Assembly: GCF_027596085.1 (NCBI RefSeq)
Contig: NC_072450.1
Span: 31,897,676 to 31,961,675 of the forward strand
Direction: 5' to 3'
Source of the DNA: Anoplopoma fimbria
Lineage: Eukaryota; Chordata; Actinopteri; Perciformes; Anoplopomatidae
Length of the DNA: 64,000 nt
The position numbers and the translations under genes are program-made. Below, piece by piece: positions 12,718 to 29,760 of the stretch (its first letter is position 1; each line of letters begins with the position of its first letter). The notes beneath the pieces are model-generated. The model searched no databases and was not told the origin of the DNA. It was given only the letters and a program-made list of their open reading frames with translations.

Positions 12718-13742
12718 CTACTGCATACTCGCCCTCAGTTCCTCGAGGATCTCAGTGCCACTGCTCCACGCAATGACTTTAGCACTTAGGGAAGCGTTAT
12801 CCTTCCGTTTGGCCAGCAGTTTCTCCAGGGTGAACCCCTTCCTGGGCATCACGACATCGCGCTCCCTCAGACAGGAAGTAGGACAGAGATCATTCCCGCC
12901 GTCGCCTGCGTAAAGTACCCGCTCGTACTCCACACCTCCGTCGCACTGCTCTGACAGGTACAGCTCCAGGACTTTTCTCTTGCAGAGGTTGACGGGGCAG
13001 CGATCGCAGTCGTGAGAGTGGTAGCACTGCACCTCCAAGTACCCGAGCTCGTTGAACTTAGCCGGGTTGGAGAAGACCCTGTCGACAGCCGCCTGGAGTC
13101 CAGATGCATGGAGGACCCAGTCTATGAACACGGTGTTGGAGTCAGAGATGACGATGCAGTCGATGGTGCTCTTGTGATCGGATATGAATGTCAGCAGGTC
13201 CGTCATGCCAGCAGTGAAGGGGATGGTCTCCATCACATTGCGGACACTGTCGGGGCTGACCTTCTGGTCTCCTGGGTGAACAGATATAAAAAAAAAATTA
13301 AAAAAAAAAGAGTAAGCAGGTCAGTTGTGGCAATAAAAAGTTAATATACAGGTATTTGGAGCAGCTCTATGGATGTACCAATGAATGAACAGCCTACAAA
13401 CAGGATGATGAATTGTCACCTATGTAGTTCATCACTCTGCACATGAACTCAGTCCAGTGGCCTTTTCTGTAGGAATTCTCCACAGAGTCAGGAAGAGTCT
13501 GACCTGGTAGGCATCTGGGAAGAGAGAAAACAAAATAAATGGTATTTTTGATCTACGAGTATCAGTATCAAACAGTCTTGTGGCAGTACGAGAGGTTTGT
13601 ATACATTCTACAGCATTAAACATATGCCCAAGTCGTGTTTTGTAATGTGTTGCATGATTTACACCATTTACCTAATCACCCAAGTGTCACTGTTGTCATC
13701 CACCACAGTGTGGTCAAAATCGAACACCATCAGAGTCTTCAT
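12718..13742 (-). CDS. phospho2: PHOSPHO2, HAD-family phosphatase
   Basis: Three exons join in frame to 239 codons plus a stop: 13742-13672, 13514-13420 and 13271-12718, all with GT-AG boundaries. The start is the only in-frame ATG before the HAD motif I, DFDHT, with nucleophile Asp8 and Asp10 in MKTLMVFDFDHTVVDDNSD. Further matches are SYRKGHWTEFM (cap region), IVISDSNTVFIDWVL (motif II region), the cysteine-rich CDRCPVNLCKRKVL, and motif IV AGDGGNDLCP, which binds Mg2+. The order and spacing match PHOSPHO2 (about 241 residues in human), a soluble phosphatase reported to act on pyridoxal 5'-phosphate. PHOSPHO1 is less likely because the region after motif II reads FIDWVL, as in PHOSPHO2. All catalytic motifs are present and no frame lesion is seen. 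Upstream it shares a short divergent promoter region with syap1. The klhl23 remnant lies about 8.4 kb downstream on the same strand. Confidence 0.95.
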
Positions 13743-14299
13743 GGTTCAACTGGAGAAGTGCATCACTGTTTCAAAAAAAAAAAAAAGAAAAATGGGGCCA
13801 TTATTATTAGAAATATCTAATACTTTCGTTTTGTTGAGATACTTCTAGTCGTGGCATTAGGCCCAGTTATCTACTTTTCTGTTCCACTCAACCATCTTTA
13901 TCTTATTCCTCAGCAGCACAAACCGTGACAGAGCAAAATAAACTCTCAAGTTACCAAAACAAACTGTTGTTTTCTCAGTAAATCCATATTCTGCGCATTG
14001 CCGATTGCACCACAACGCCCGAGTGACACCCTGAGATGATTTCAATGATCTCCGTTTCACTATAAAAGGTGAAGTTTAGTTTAAATGGCAGGTTTCTGCA
14101 GGAGGTCTGGTGCAACTTCTCCACAAGCAGCCCGGACAATCCTCCAGCCCTTCAGATCAGGCTCACCGGCCCTAATAAATATAATATAATACACATGCAT
14201 GCTGTACACACCGAACCCCATTCAGATATAACAACACATCACATTAAACTATGATCACCGACACAGACTGACCTCAGCCGGGTCCGTCTTCCTGCTCGT

Positions 14300-14370
14300 C
14301 TTGTTGTGTCAGAAGACGTGACGTCACCGGCCAATGCTCGTCATCGCCACCTGCTGGTGACGTCACGTTT
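14300..14370. promoter_or_regulatory. Divergent promoter region of phospho2 and syap1
   Basis: Two perfect CRE palindromes TGACGTCA (14319-14326 and 14358-14365) flank a CCAAT box (14331-14335). A CTCF-like core CGCCACCTGCTGG (14345-14357) lies between the CCAAT box and the second CRE. The region sits between the start of phospho2 (minus) and syap1 (plus). CRE plus CCAAT pairs are typical of TATA-less bidirectional promoters. The role is inferred from motifs and position only. Confidence 0.6.
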
Positions 14371-14689
14371 TGTCTTTTATCACAACTATTGCACCAGTTA
14401 TGCACCAGTCGTCCCTTTGCACCATTAAACCCTATCCTTTATGATATTATGATATGATGTATATTTTTAAGTCACATTTAACAAGCATTGGAGCCAGAGG
14501 ACACGTGAACGCACCACTCCGCTCCTCCGACCAGTGCGTGGCAGCAACGACGGCCCCTGAACTACACACGCAGAAGAAGCACACCTGCGCGTTTACTTCC
14601 TGGTTGCGCAGCGTCAAGAATCACCCTCTCTGTCGTGCTTGTGGTGTTTTTTTTTACCCTAAAACTTTGTCCCTTTTAATCCGAGCAGC

Positions 14690-19517
<4,828 letters not shown>

Positions 19518-20200
19518 ACGGCCGCTGCTTGCCGGTCTTCTGTTCAGTGTTTTCCGACCCAGAACGGAAGGAATCGTGACCTGGTGATGCACAAGGGGAT
19601 GAACTTCCACATTCTCTGTGACCCGACTGTGATTACTTTCTTGTAAAACGCCTGTACCCCGATGAAGGTGTAGATCCAATTATAGCAAGAGTGTGTCACT
19701 ACTGCTGGAAACAGTGGCTATGTCCTGGCGTCTTAGTAGTAGTAGTAGTAGTGCTACTTCATTGCTCCTTCCTTCTTTTATTTACTTGCTTTTGCCCTTA
19801 CTCTTTCTCTTTTTGATGGGGGGAAAAAGCCTCTAGAGGGCGCTCCAGTACAGTACGGCGAATGTTCTAATGGAGGGCGGCTTGTTTCAATGACATGAAA
19901 TGTTATATCTCTGTTTCCACTGCTGCTTTCTGGTGGGTTGTACAGTAAAGTCCGGGTATAGTTCTAGTACAGTAAAGTCAAGTGTAAAGTCACATTTCTG
20001 TAAATAAAAAGGATTCTAACACTATACCTAAATTCAAGTTGCATTTCCCTTTCATTAAACCTGCTAGTCTTTTCACATTTTGTATCGTGTATTCACAAAC
20101 TATCCTGTGTTCACGTCTGCTTTTTCTTTAGTTTCTCTTCAACTGAAATACTGTACATTTTCTGTTTAACCTGTCATCCTTAAATAAATATGTATCTGTC
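19518..20200 (+). other. syap1 3' UTR and poly(A) signals
   Basis: Untranslated tail of syap1 with AATAAA at 20003-20008 and 20183-20188. A CTCF-like CTAGAGGGCGCTCC lies near 19830-19845. Confidence 0.7.
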
Positions 20201-20267
20201 ATTGTGGACAATATACATCATGTTTAAGGCTACCACAAAGCCCAGGGGAACTAGTTTTTAACACGAC

Positions 20268-20362
20268 CATTGCTATTGTTTTGAAATTTGCTACAAAGCC
20301 TTTTAATGAAGTTAAAACTATTGTTTTGAAATTTGCTACAAAGCCTTTTAATGAAGTTAAAA
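20268..20362 (+). repeat. 45-bp tandem duplication
   Basis: CTATTGTTTTGAAATTTGCT...GAAGTTAAAA occurs twice in direct tandem with no visible differences, suggesting a recent event. Confidence 0.9.
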
Positions 20363-20389
20363 CACATGGCATGGATTTCTTTTTTTTAA

Positions 20390-20545
20390 TAGCAGTAAAC
20401 TGGTGGAGTTTTTGGTCTGACGTCTACAATAAAATCATACAGGGCTATTAGTTTTACATATGCAAATCACAATGTGATGCTTAACTTGATGACCCGAGGA
20501 TTTCCTCTTATTTTCCACTTTTTTTTCCAGTTTTTACAACACACC
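20390..20545 (-). repeat. Inverted copy of the syap1 intron 6/exon 7 junction
   Basis: Read on the minus strand, this matches 18828-18978 closely. It includes the end of syap1 intron 6, the TTGTAG acceptor and the first bases of exon 7 (CGTCAGACCAAAAACTCCAC), with a 3-base loss at the exon start. It lies about 200 bp beyond the last syap1 poly(A) signal. Confidence 0.9.
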
Positions 20546-20899
20546 CCACAAACAGAAAAAAAATCTGTTGATCCATTTTTAATTCTGTGTTGCCAGTTTG
20601 ATCTTTCTGAGTTCCTTAACTACTTTTTTCATTTTCTAAAAGTTTGGGCAAGTGATTTTTGTTGTTGTCATGTCATTGTGTTGTAATACTCATTTTGGCC
20701 ACAAGAGGCTGAAGTGCATGCTTAAATGATCTAAAAAGGACCAAAAGCATTTATGTTTTCCTCTAGGTGAGTTTTAAAAACTACATTAATTTTACTTGCA
20801 TGCCCTCCTCCTATTTAGATCACGAGTTAGTAGTGCACTTTCGCATTGTAAACATTATTTCTATCGTTAGACCACTGCATATAACCCATCCTCAACATC

Positions 20900-21055
20900 T
20901 TGGAGCAGCTGGCTGCTGTAAAGCGCCGGGGGAGAAATTTGGGGTTCAGTGTCTCACTCAGGGACACGCAGATAAAAGGTGCCGGGGATCAAACCGCTAA
21001 CTTTGTGGTTTAAGGACAACCCACTCTAACCCCTGAGCCACAGCCACCTCAGGAA
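20900..21055 (-). repeat. tRNA-derived SINE fragment
   Basis: On the minus strand it reads GTGGCTGTGGCTCAGGGGTT and then GGTTTGATCCCCGGCACC, giving A-box- and B-box-like segments. It is not a functional tRNA because no cloverleaf continues. Confidence 0.7.
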
Positions 21056-21059
21056 ATCA

Positions 21060-23640
21060 ACATTGGCACATATGGTGCCTGCTCTCCCAGGGGAGCTTAG
21101 AACAATGATCTTGTCAAAACTTCTTTTCACATGTTTTTCCAATATGAAAAAAAAGGAAAGAACACTTTGAAAAAAATAAAATAAGTGATGATTTGGTTTA
21201 ATGTAGTGTAATTAAATATCCACTTTTTAAATGTGTGCAACATGGTTTTATCATGCAATTAATGCAAGATAAAACATCTTTATTTTGTTTCATCTTATAG
21301 ATGGTTGCAGGTGGACGTGTGTTTACTGAGTCTTCTGGTTAATCCAAATCCCTCCATTGTCATTTTAATTGTGAACATTGTGCAATACATTGGTGCAGGA
21401 GGCCAATCCTGGAAGCTAGCATCATACTGGCTCCTTTGACAAAAAGCTGATGGAATTTTTCCATTGCATTTAGAATTATTGCAAAATATGCAAACACAAG
21501 TTTATGATACTTCCACAATTTGTTCAGCAAAATAATCTTAACAAATAAACACCACTTTTATGATTTTTGAAGCATTAACACAATCACCAGAAGTGAAACA
21601 GCTAACGTTAGACTACAAATAAACTACACCAAGGTCGAATGAGCATTAGTGTTACTCAACAAGGCTGTGAAGGCAGACTCATTGACGTTTATTTCAGGCA
21701 TCTAACCAAAAACCCTTTAAAAAAAACAACACATTGACCTCAAGAGGATGGAGCCGGCAGTGCAAAAATGATGACTCATTTCCGTGTTTTTGGTCTAATT
21801 CCTGCAGCACTCTATAAGGTACTTGAAGGCAACATTTCCCTTGGGCACACTGTTGACCTTTCTGTTGTAAGACTAAATTATTTATACCCATGGTTACCAT
21901 ATTTGATAACGGAATTGAATAGCTCTTGTGCAACTCACCGAAGGATATAGAGGCATTCATCTCTGTACAATAAGTATGTCTGTATTCCATTTTTAGGAAA
22001 GCTACAGTATCTGCTGCAAAAGGCTTCAAGGAGAATCGAGGGCTTGTGAAATAAAGTCTACCTGTGCCTGCAAAAGTCTAAGTGAACAAAATACATTTTT
22101 CAATACCGGTATAATAATCAATGAAAGGAATAATTTCATGACAAGTTCTGAGAGAAGATCATCCTCTACCTTGTAAAGGCCATGATAAAAACGTATTGGA
22201 GAGTGGTAATGCATGGCCAGAATGTCCCTAGTTGTTGGAAACTTCCACAAGGTCATTCAAACTAAAAGTTGGAGTTGCTTTGGCAGGCTTTATTGGTGCT
22301 TCAAGATTTGATGTCCTCAGTTGGAAGAGTTAGACAGAAAACAAAAATGGAATTTGCCTCATTAGAATCTCAGGGGACTTCTATGAAGGCTGGTCTCTTT
22401 ATTTTTACGTATTTAAAGAAATAAACATGACAGACATAATCAAAATGTGCTACTTCATTTAGGTGAATGCTTACATAAATCACAAAGAAGCATTAATGCA
22501 ACGAAAAGTTAAAAAAAAGAACAATAACTGTTAAAAAAAAAAAAAAAATACTATTTTGAGCTTTTTTCTGTTGAGATATCTTCTGTTGTTAAGCTTTCAT
22601 TTGGTCAGGTCCCCTCAGTCTATCTTTATAGGATTGATAATACAATATATGAGAAGGAACATTGCTGTGTTTGGTTATTTGTATTAACAATATATACCAA
22701 TAATATGTATTCATTTATTTATTATATTTTATTTTACGTTTTTTAAGTATAATTGTATGTTTGTATTTTGTGTACAAATTTAAATTTCTGCATCATCTGA
22801 CACTGTTTTAATGTCAATTTATGGGACAACAGGTCACAACTGCATTTAGACTACTTCACCTCTGATCAGTCAGACAAACTCAGAGAGATACACGACAAAC
22901 ATAAGTGCTAACCACTTTGTGATGCATTTTCTCAAATAAATTCATTTGATCCTCACTTGATCATCATGGCCTGTAGAGCTACACAGGAGTGTGAGACTCT
23001 CTGGCCCTGGGAGAAGACCAAGGTGAGTGTGACATCCTGGCAAAAAGGTGGGGTAGACACCAACTCTTTAAATTGTAAGCAGTGTTTATGATTTTTCTTT
23101 ATCATGTTGTTCCAAGTAAATTCATTTTAAAGATCTAATCTGTGTTTCATAAAGGAAACACAGATTAGTGTTTCATTTATCGAAAACAATCTATGTTTCA
23201 TAAAGGAAACACAGATTAGACAAAGATCTAAAAAAACCCTAACTGCATTTATGTACGGCAGAATTGTATCTGATTCTTATCGCTTCTTATCATAAAACTC
23301 TGTTGGAGGAATGCGCTCATTCGCTCTGTTGCTGAGAGTTGGATTAGGAGATATATACCACTCTCATGTCTCATAGAAGGCTGCAGCCGGTTATTTTAGC
23401 ATGAAAAATGAAAACAGCAAGCTCTGTTCAAAGGAAAGAAAATGTTTTTGTATGTGAGTTTACGAGTTAGGTGGATTTTTTTAAACTTTTGCACAGAGCT
23501 ATGTAAATTGTCTGCCCCTGTTTAGCACACAGACATGAGCGCTACATTCTTTATCTTCTCATCTTATTCTCAGCAAGAAAGCGGAAAAGCGCATTTCCAA
23601 TCAATAGGTGACCCTCAAAATGAAAGTAATACAAATACAT
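21060..23640. other. Intergenic with hairpins; one weak candidate exon
   Basis: No recognised gene. It contains two tandem palindromes built on ATCTGTGTTTC/GAAACACAGAT (about 23138-23170 and 23187-23220) and the short ATG-donor candidate exon at 22966-23022. Confidence 0.5.
22966..23022 (+). other. Weak candidate first coding exon (19 codons)
   Basis: An ATG opens a 19-codon frame, MACRATQECETLWPWEKTK, ending exactly at a strong donor AAG|GTGAGT. I do not recognise the protein and see no following exon, so it may be chance. Confidence 0.2.
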
Positions 23641-23654
23641 GTCATCTCCAGTCA

Positions 23655-23944
23655 TTTTTTTACAGTCATTTAGCAGACGCTTTTATCCAACGCGACTTAC
23701 AGTCAGTAGTATATTACATGTCATTCACCCATTCACACACCGATGACAGGCTACCATCAAGGTGCCACCATCAGACTCTAACTAACATTCATGCAACATC
23801 CAGTCCACACCGATGGCAAGCCTTCAGGAGCAACTTGGGGTTAAGTGTCTTGCCCAAGGACACATCGACTGCCGAAGCCGGGTATCGAACCACCGACCCT
23901 CTGATTGGAGAACTACCTTGCTCTCCACTACGCCACAGCCGCCC
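23655..23944 (-). repeat. Full-length tRNA-derived SINE
   Basis: On the minus strand: head GGGCGGCTGTGGCGTAGTGG (A box), B box GGTTCGATACC, and tail GGATAAAAGCGTCTGCTAAA. This is the most complete copy of the family in the window and serves as reference for the 5575 and 8700 copies. Confidence 0.85.
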
Positions 23945-23949
23945 AGTGT

Positions 23950-25995
23950 TTGTGTGCAGCTGAATTTGAATCCAACTACATGCAGCTTTTCCAGATCGGC
24001 AGAGGGGAGCCTTGTTTGAAGGCTACCGAAAAAAAAAAAAGACATTGCACCAGTAAATTCTAAATACTCATTATTTTTTTCCCCCCAAACACATACAATT
24101 TATATTTCACTGCATCCTTAGAAAGTCAAGTGAAACGCTTGCCTTTCCGTCTTGTGTTTATTTATATTATTTTATTTATTATGAAAGTTGGAATGCTGTT
24201 TGTATCTTATTACTTTTTCAATTTTAGTGTATTTACTATCCCTATTTTATGAAGAGGAGAAATGCCTCTGACTCCTGTGCTTTGCTGCACCACCTTTATT
24301 GTTTTTTGGACAAAGTTTCTTAATCAGTGGGATGACCTGAACTGTGCCAACATACTCTCATATGTTACCTTTCTCTTACAAAGGTGTCTGTTTCAAATCT
24401 CCACCTATGACAACTTTGTAATTAAAAGCCTCCAGACTCTAGTTTTATAATAAATATATATGTTGATATTCATATTGCTTTGAGGTGGATCGCAGATATC
24501 AGGGCACTATTATTGCAAATCTCAACTAAATTCAAGCAATAGGTGAACAGTGACATGACACCATTTATTTTATTACACAGTTTTTCACTTATGGGGTGAG
24601 TCAATATATTCATTAAGTGCATCACTTTTTTCTCTGTTTTGCTGTATACATTTTTTTTTTTTTTTTTTTTAAACCATCATCCTCAAAATTATGAAAACGA
24701 TAGCCATGTCTGTGTCAGCAGCTCTTTAACCGACAGATACCACAGTGGTATCAATTTTTCATCTAACTCTTGGAAAGAAAGTGAATAAGCACATGTTCCA
24801 AAATGTCAAACTAGTCTATATCAATTCATGTATCGCAATTTCTGAGAAATTGTGATGGCTTAGAGGTTCAAGATGACAATGTTGTGGCAACAGAGGCTGA
24901 ATGGGTCATTTTCTTTTCGTGTTACCAGCAATTCACCCACCTCCATCCCTCCTCATTTCTTGATTTATTCGCCTAATGTACAATCTTCATGGGAGTTTGA
25001 CAAAAAAAGCGCATAAAGCACGTTAAAACCAATAAAGGCATGAAAAAAAAAGTTCTGAAATGCTGAAATGCTAAGATTCCCTACCAATATGTTTTAAGAA
25101 TAATAAATAAATAATTACTTTGCCCGTGTTCCACAGTATGCATATATTTCCCTTCCATAGTAGGAGGTGGTACTTTCACATACGCTGTGTGTTTGTTTGC
25201 ATGGTGGGCGGTCGGTGATTTTATGTCGCTTCCAATGGAAAAAGTCTTGTTTAACCTTATTTATCTCCTCAACTGGTGGTCACTAATTAGAGACCGAGCA
25301 GCTGTAATGGAGAAAGTTAACGTTTCAGTTGGCTGCTCATGGAAAATTCAACAATGGTCATCCCGTTTAGATAAGCCTCTGTGGCATTCGTACCGCTGTC
25401 TTAACTTCAGACTGCACTGTGTTCAGCCCTTTCACATGGATGATCATTCCAGGCAAAGTCCAGTTCTGCATGACTTCAAAACTGAGTTGAAGTAGAGTTT
25501 GGCATGTAATAAAACGGTTTCGATTGACAAACAATACTGTGGGAGGTGGAGCTGAGGGCAGAGAGGTAAGCCAGTCGAGAGAGTGACTAAGTACGTGTGG
25601 AATGGTGAGGAAGGAGGTCTGCCTGTTTTCGTAGTAGAAAGTCTGTAATCATGTAAATAAAAAGAGAACGAACGCATAGCTGTGCTCGTGCCAACCAGAC
25701 AGCCAGTCGTGTCTCTGCATGCTCCGTACGTCTCGGAGCAGCAGTGGTGGAAACAGATGGTACGCTGTCTGGAGTGTACGCTACTACTACTCCCACCACA
25801 ACTAGGTGCTAAAATGAATCGGAGACTAAAGGCTCGTTTGCAACGGGAAGTCAATACAAGGATCAATATTCAATATGCTAATGCCTGCAGTGCTTTCTCT
25901 CTTCTTGGGGTGCGTGTCTAAGCATATAATGTGAAAAAAACAGACAGCTTAATGAATAATCCTCCATGCGCCACAACGTTCTTCTCTTTGTTGCG

Positions 25996-26063
<68 letters not shown>

Positions 26064-26222
26064 CTCCTATCAGAACATTACAGTCAGGGTCAACCAGCTG
26101 GTCTCTAGCAGGTCACACAGTTGTCACCATGGTGACAAAGCCCGGCAGATGAGGACCCATGTGTGTTTGGTTTATTGCTTGTGTGTGATCTTGGTTTAAC
26201 AATCTTTAAATAATGCATAAAG

Positions 26223-26309
<87 letters not shown>

Positions 26310-29300
26310 GTGTGTTTTTTTGCCCCTATTCCAGACAAAGAGACAGAATAAACAGAGATGAGAGATAATTGTGTCGAGGCAAACTGCTCCTGCTAAACTA
26401 CTCAACCAATTGTTTCTCACATTTTTAGCCTTTTGCAGCAACAGTATAATGCAGCATTCTATAGCCTGCCGGGATACACAAGGGAAGGAATGTTCCTAAG
26501 ATGGGGAAGCTTTAAAGAAAAGGTTTGAGGGAACAGAAAAGGGGGGCAAAGGATAAAAGGTTCAGCGCTGAGAGTGATGAGGGTGGATATATAGGTAAGA
26601 GTGACTTCTTACGGTAACGTTTGTATTTCTGCTAGAGGGTAAAAAGAAAAGCATGGATGAACATAATTACTATGAAAGCCAAGAAAGGCCAAAATTAGTT
26701 AAATGTATTACGCATCTGAGGGCCTACTTGTGAAAATCAACCACAATTGAATACTTAAAGGTGCAAGATCTGAAATTGGGAACATTTCAGGCTAGATTTA
26801 ATTGAACCGGTCTCATTCAAACAACTAGATTAGAATTTCATTTATGATCTGTAGATAAACTCACTTAATCTTCAGCTTTAATTCAATTTAAACATGCAAT
26901 AACTTCTGCAGTATTTAAAATGATCTGTTTCCAAGATGTTCTACCATCCTGAGTCCCACTGGTAAACCTAGTAAACAGCACTTTAACACATTTTTGCTCC
27001 GTCTAAATATTCTATTCTGGGACTCAAAGAAACCAGAGGCGCCCCAGGGATCTACAAGTCGATAAACTATAGTTACTTCTTTTGTAGACTTTAGAGGTTC
27101 CTCTTATTCATCAGGGCTTCAGAAAGTTACTGTCACCCTTCAGACATTCTATCACTATTGATACTGTATGTTAGTAGGCTATACATCATGTTTGGTATTC
27201 TAGTTGTTTCCTTTTTGGCATATTTTAGCAATTCTTTACTTAAACTACTTTTCCAAAATAATTTTTAAGTGATAACTTGTGTTTGTATACCTTTGTGTGA
27301 ACTCAGATTGGAAGCCGTTAGTTTGGGATGTCAAACTTTAAAAATAATCTTAGAAGTGGACCTTCTGCTTCCAGATGTCAGTTACTTAATTTACTTCAAC
27401 CGGTGCCGTGTACAGTATGCACAAAGCATAGCAATCTATACACCGAAATTAAAGCACCAAAAGAGGAACCCGCAGACACCCACTGCAAAGAAGGTCACGT
27501 TGAATTAATTATTGACCGATTTGAATGGTCGCTACTGATCTGTGAACTGCACTTGATAACAAAACTCAAAGGATGGATGGCTGAACTTGTGACAGGTGGA
27601 GAGCTGATTTAAACCCCTGTTAAGCTGTTGTTTTCATGGGGGAATGCTGAGCCTTTTGCCTTTATGACCGTGTTGTAAAGTCATTTAAAGTATAGAGCGT
27701 GTAGGCCTGAGACCCCAAAAGGCTCTGACTATTGTTGTTGAATTCAAAGGTGCTAAATACGAGATTGGGAGCATTTCTATTGCCTGTCTACGGCTGTCTA
27801 CATGGCAACGGCTGAGCCGGTGGCTCACAGCTAATGGTGCAAACTACAGCAAAAGCTCTAGTAGCGCTAACAGTGTTTACCTGATGGGGAACTGGAGGTT
27901 GGGTGCAACGCTTGTTGGATGCCGTTACCAGCTGAAGTCTCCATATGAGAGTAGTGCTTAGAGGTGGACATGAGCTGGATAGTGGGGCACTCTTACATGC
28001 ATTAACATGCAATAACATACACTAAAAGCGCACACGCAGCCTATGTCAACAAGGCAAGGAGAAGCTCAGATGTCAACAGACACAGAAGGCCCAGGAAGAC
28101 ATTACACCACTCATTGTATCATCATACAACTGTTAGTATGGTAGCCTATGAAAAGTTACTCTTCATTTTTTGTGCGTTTTCCTACAAAAGACTGCAACAC
28201 TGGTCAATTTTGGCTCCTGACATGCATACTGTCTTTTCAAAATAAACTCCCATTTCCACAGGAAACTCTGTTAGGTTTGGGCAGCAAACTACTTAGTTAG
28301 GTTAAGGAAAAGATCGTCGTTTGGGTTAAAATAACCACTGAAATGTCGTTACTGAATTAGGCAAGTAACGTTAGAAAAACATCAACATTGACTGATTTCT
28401 CACGGGGAAAGAACTGCTGCCTCCTGGCTGAAAGATCGCTGTTTTTTGGACTTCCACCCGCCAGATGTGTGATTTGGCGGGCTTTATACCGCCTCGAAAA
28501 TATGCCATGGGATGTTTACGAATTATGCCGCATTATTTTTGGTAGGTATTGCTACGAATGCTGGATGAAACCAGCCTGCTCCACATATATTGAGATAGCA
28601 ATTTGTAGTTTGCTGGTATATTAATTCTCTGAAAAAAACGTATATATCTTCTTTCACAAGAAAGGGCTCCTGTAAGCGTCTTCCATTAGGAAAACACAGG
28701 CATGCATATGTGTTTGTCTTCAGTAAGATAAAACTGAGACGTTTTGGAGGATTTTGAGTTTGGATTTAAGTAAAAAAAGAAAAATATACCCCTGCAGTTG
28801 CCAGTGTTAGTCCTTACAAGTGCAGTAACCACAACGTGTTTCCCAGCACACAGTGTATCATGGTTAATACCTTTAGCATTACTCTTTAAAGATGAGTGCG
28901 TCCCTTCACAGTGCAGCATATTTTCCCTGTAACACAAAAAACCCACATTCACAGACAGAACCCTGCTTTTATAAGATTATGATATTTATCCCAAAATAAC
29001 TTGTGGGCATGCCGGATTTAAGAATATTTGCTTTTGGGTATTATCTTTTAGCGGTTGCCGGTGGGAAACCATAATTACAGGATGTTAGACCGGCTAAGTG
29101 ACTGAATCGCAAAGTGCCGTGTTTTATTTCCTGTCTGGCCCCCACTCCTGTCACCTGATAGGACAGTCAGAGTGCCCATATTTGGAGCTTTTTGACAGGA
29201 GATGATATTGCACACCGCAGGGGCCAATATGTACAAGTATACGACATTGTTTGCTGCTGACAAGCATGCACAGACATCTAATGCTCTGCTGCACCTTGTC

Positions 29301-29532
29301 CTGTTAATGGCGGGCCTAATAGTTAATCTATTAAGGAAGGGCAGCAGTCACCAACAATTTCTGCTTTGGGTTTTTTACAAGATGGATGATAAGATAACTA
29401 ACTCATGCAAGCGTTATATTGTCAACTGAGTGTCTCATGCTGCTGTTATTATTTTTTTTTACTGTCATCAACCTGTCTTTCACTCTCACTCTTTCTGACC
29501 GCAAAGAGACACTATCGTCTCTGACTGTAGTC

Positions 29533-29606
<74 letters not shown>

Positions 29607-29691
29607 AGAAGCCAAGCACGCCAGTCAACACGGAGACAGAGGGCCTTTTATCAGCCAAGCCCACGCAATTCAACCGACAAATCCTGCTCCA

Positions 29692-29760
<69 letters not shown>

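Noticed and set aside
25444..25921. Possible gene with frames on both strands
   Set aside because: No domain, no splice support and overlapping antisense frames of similar quality.
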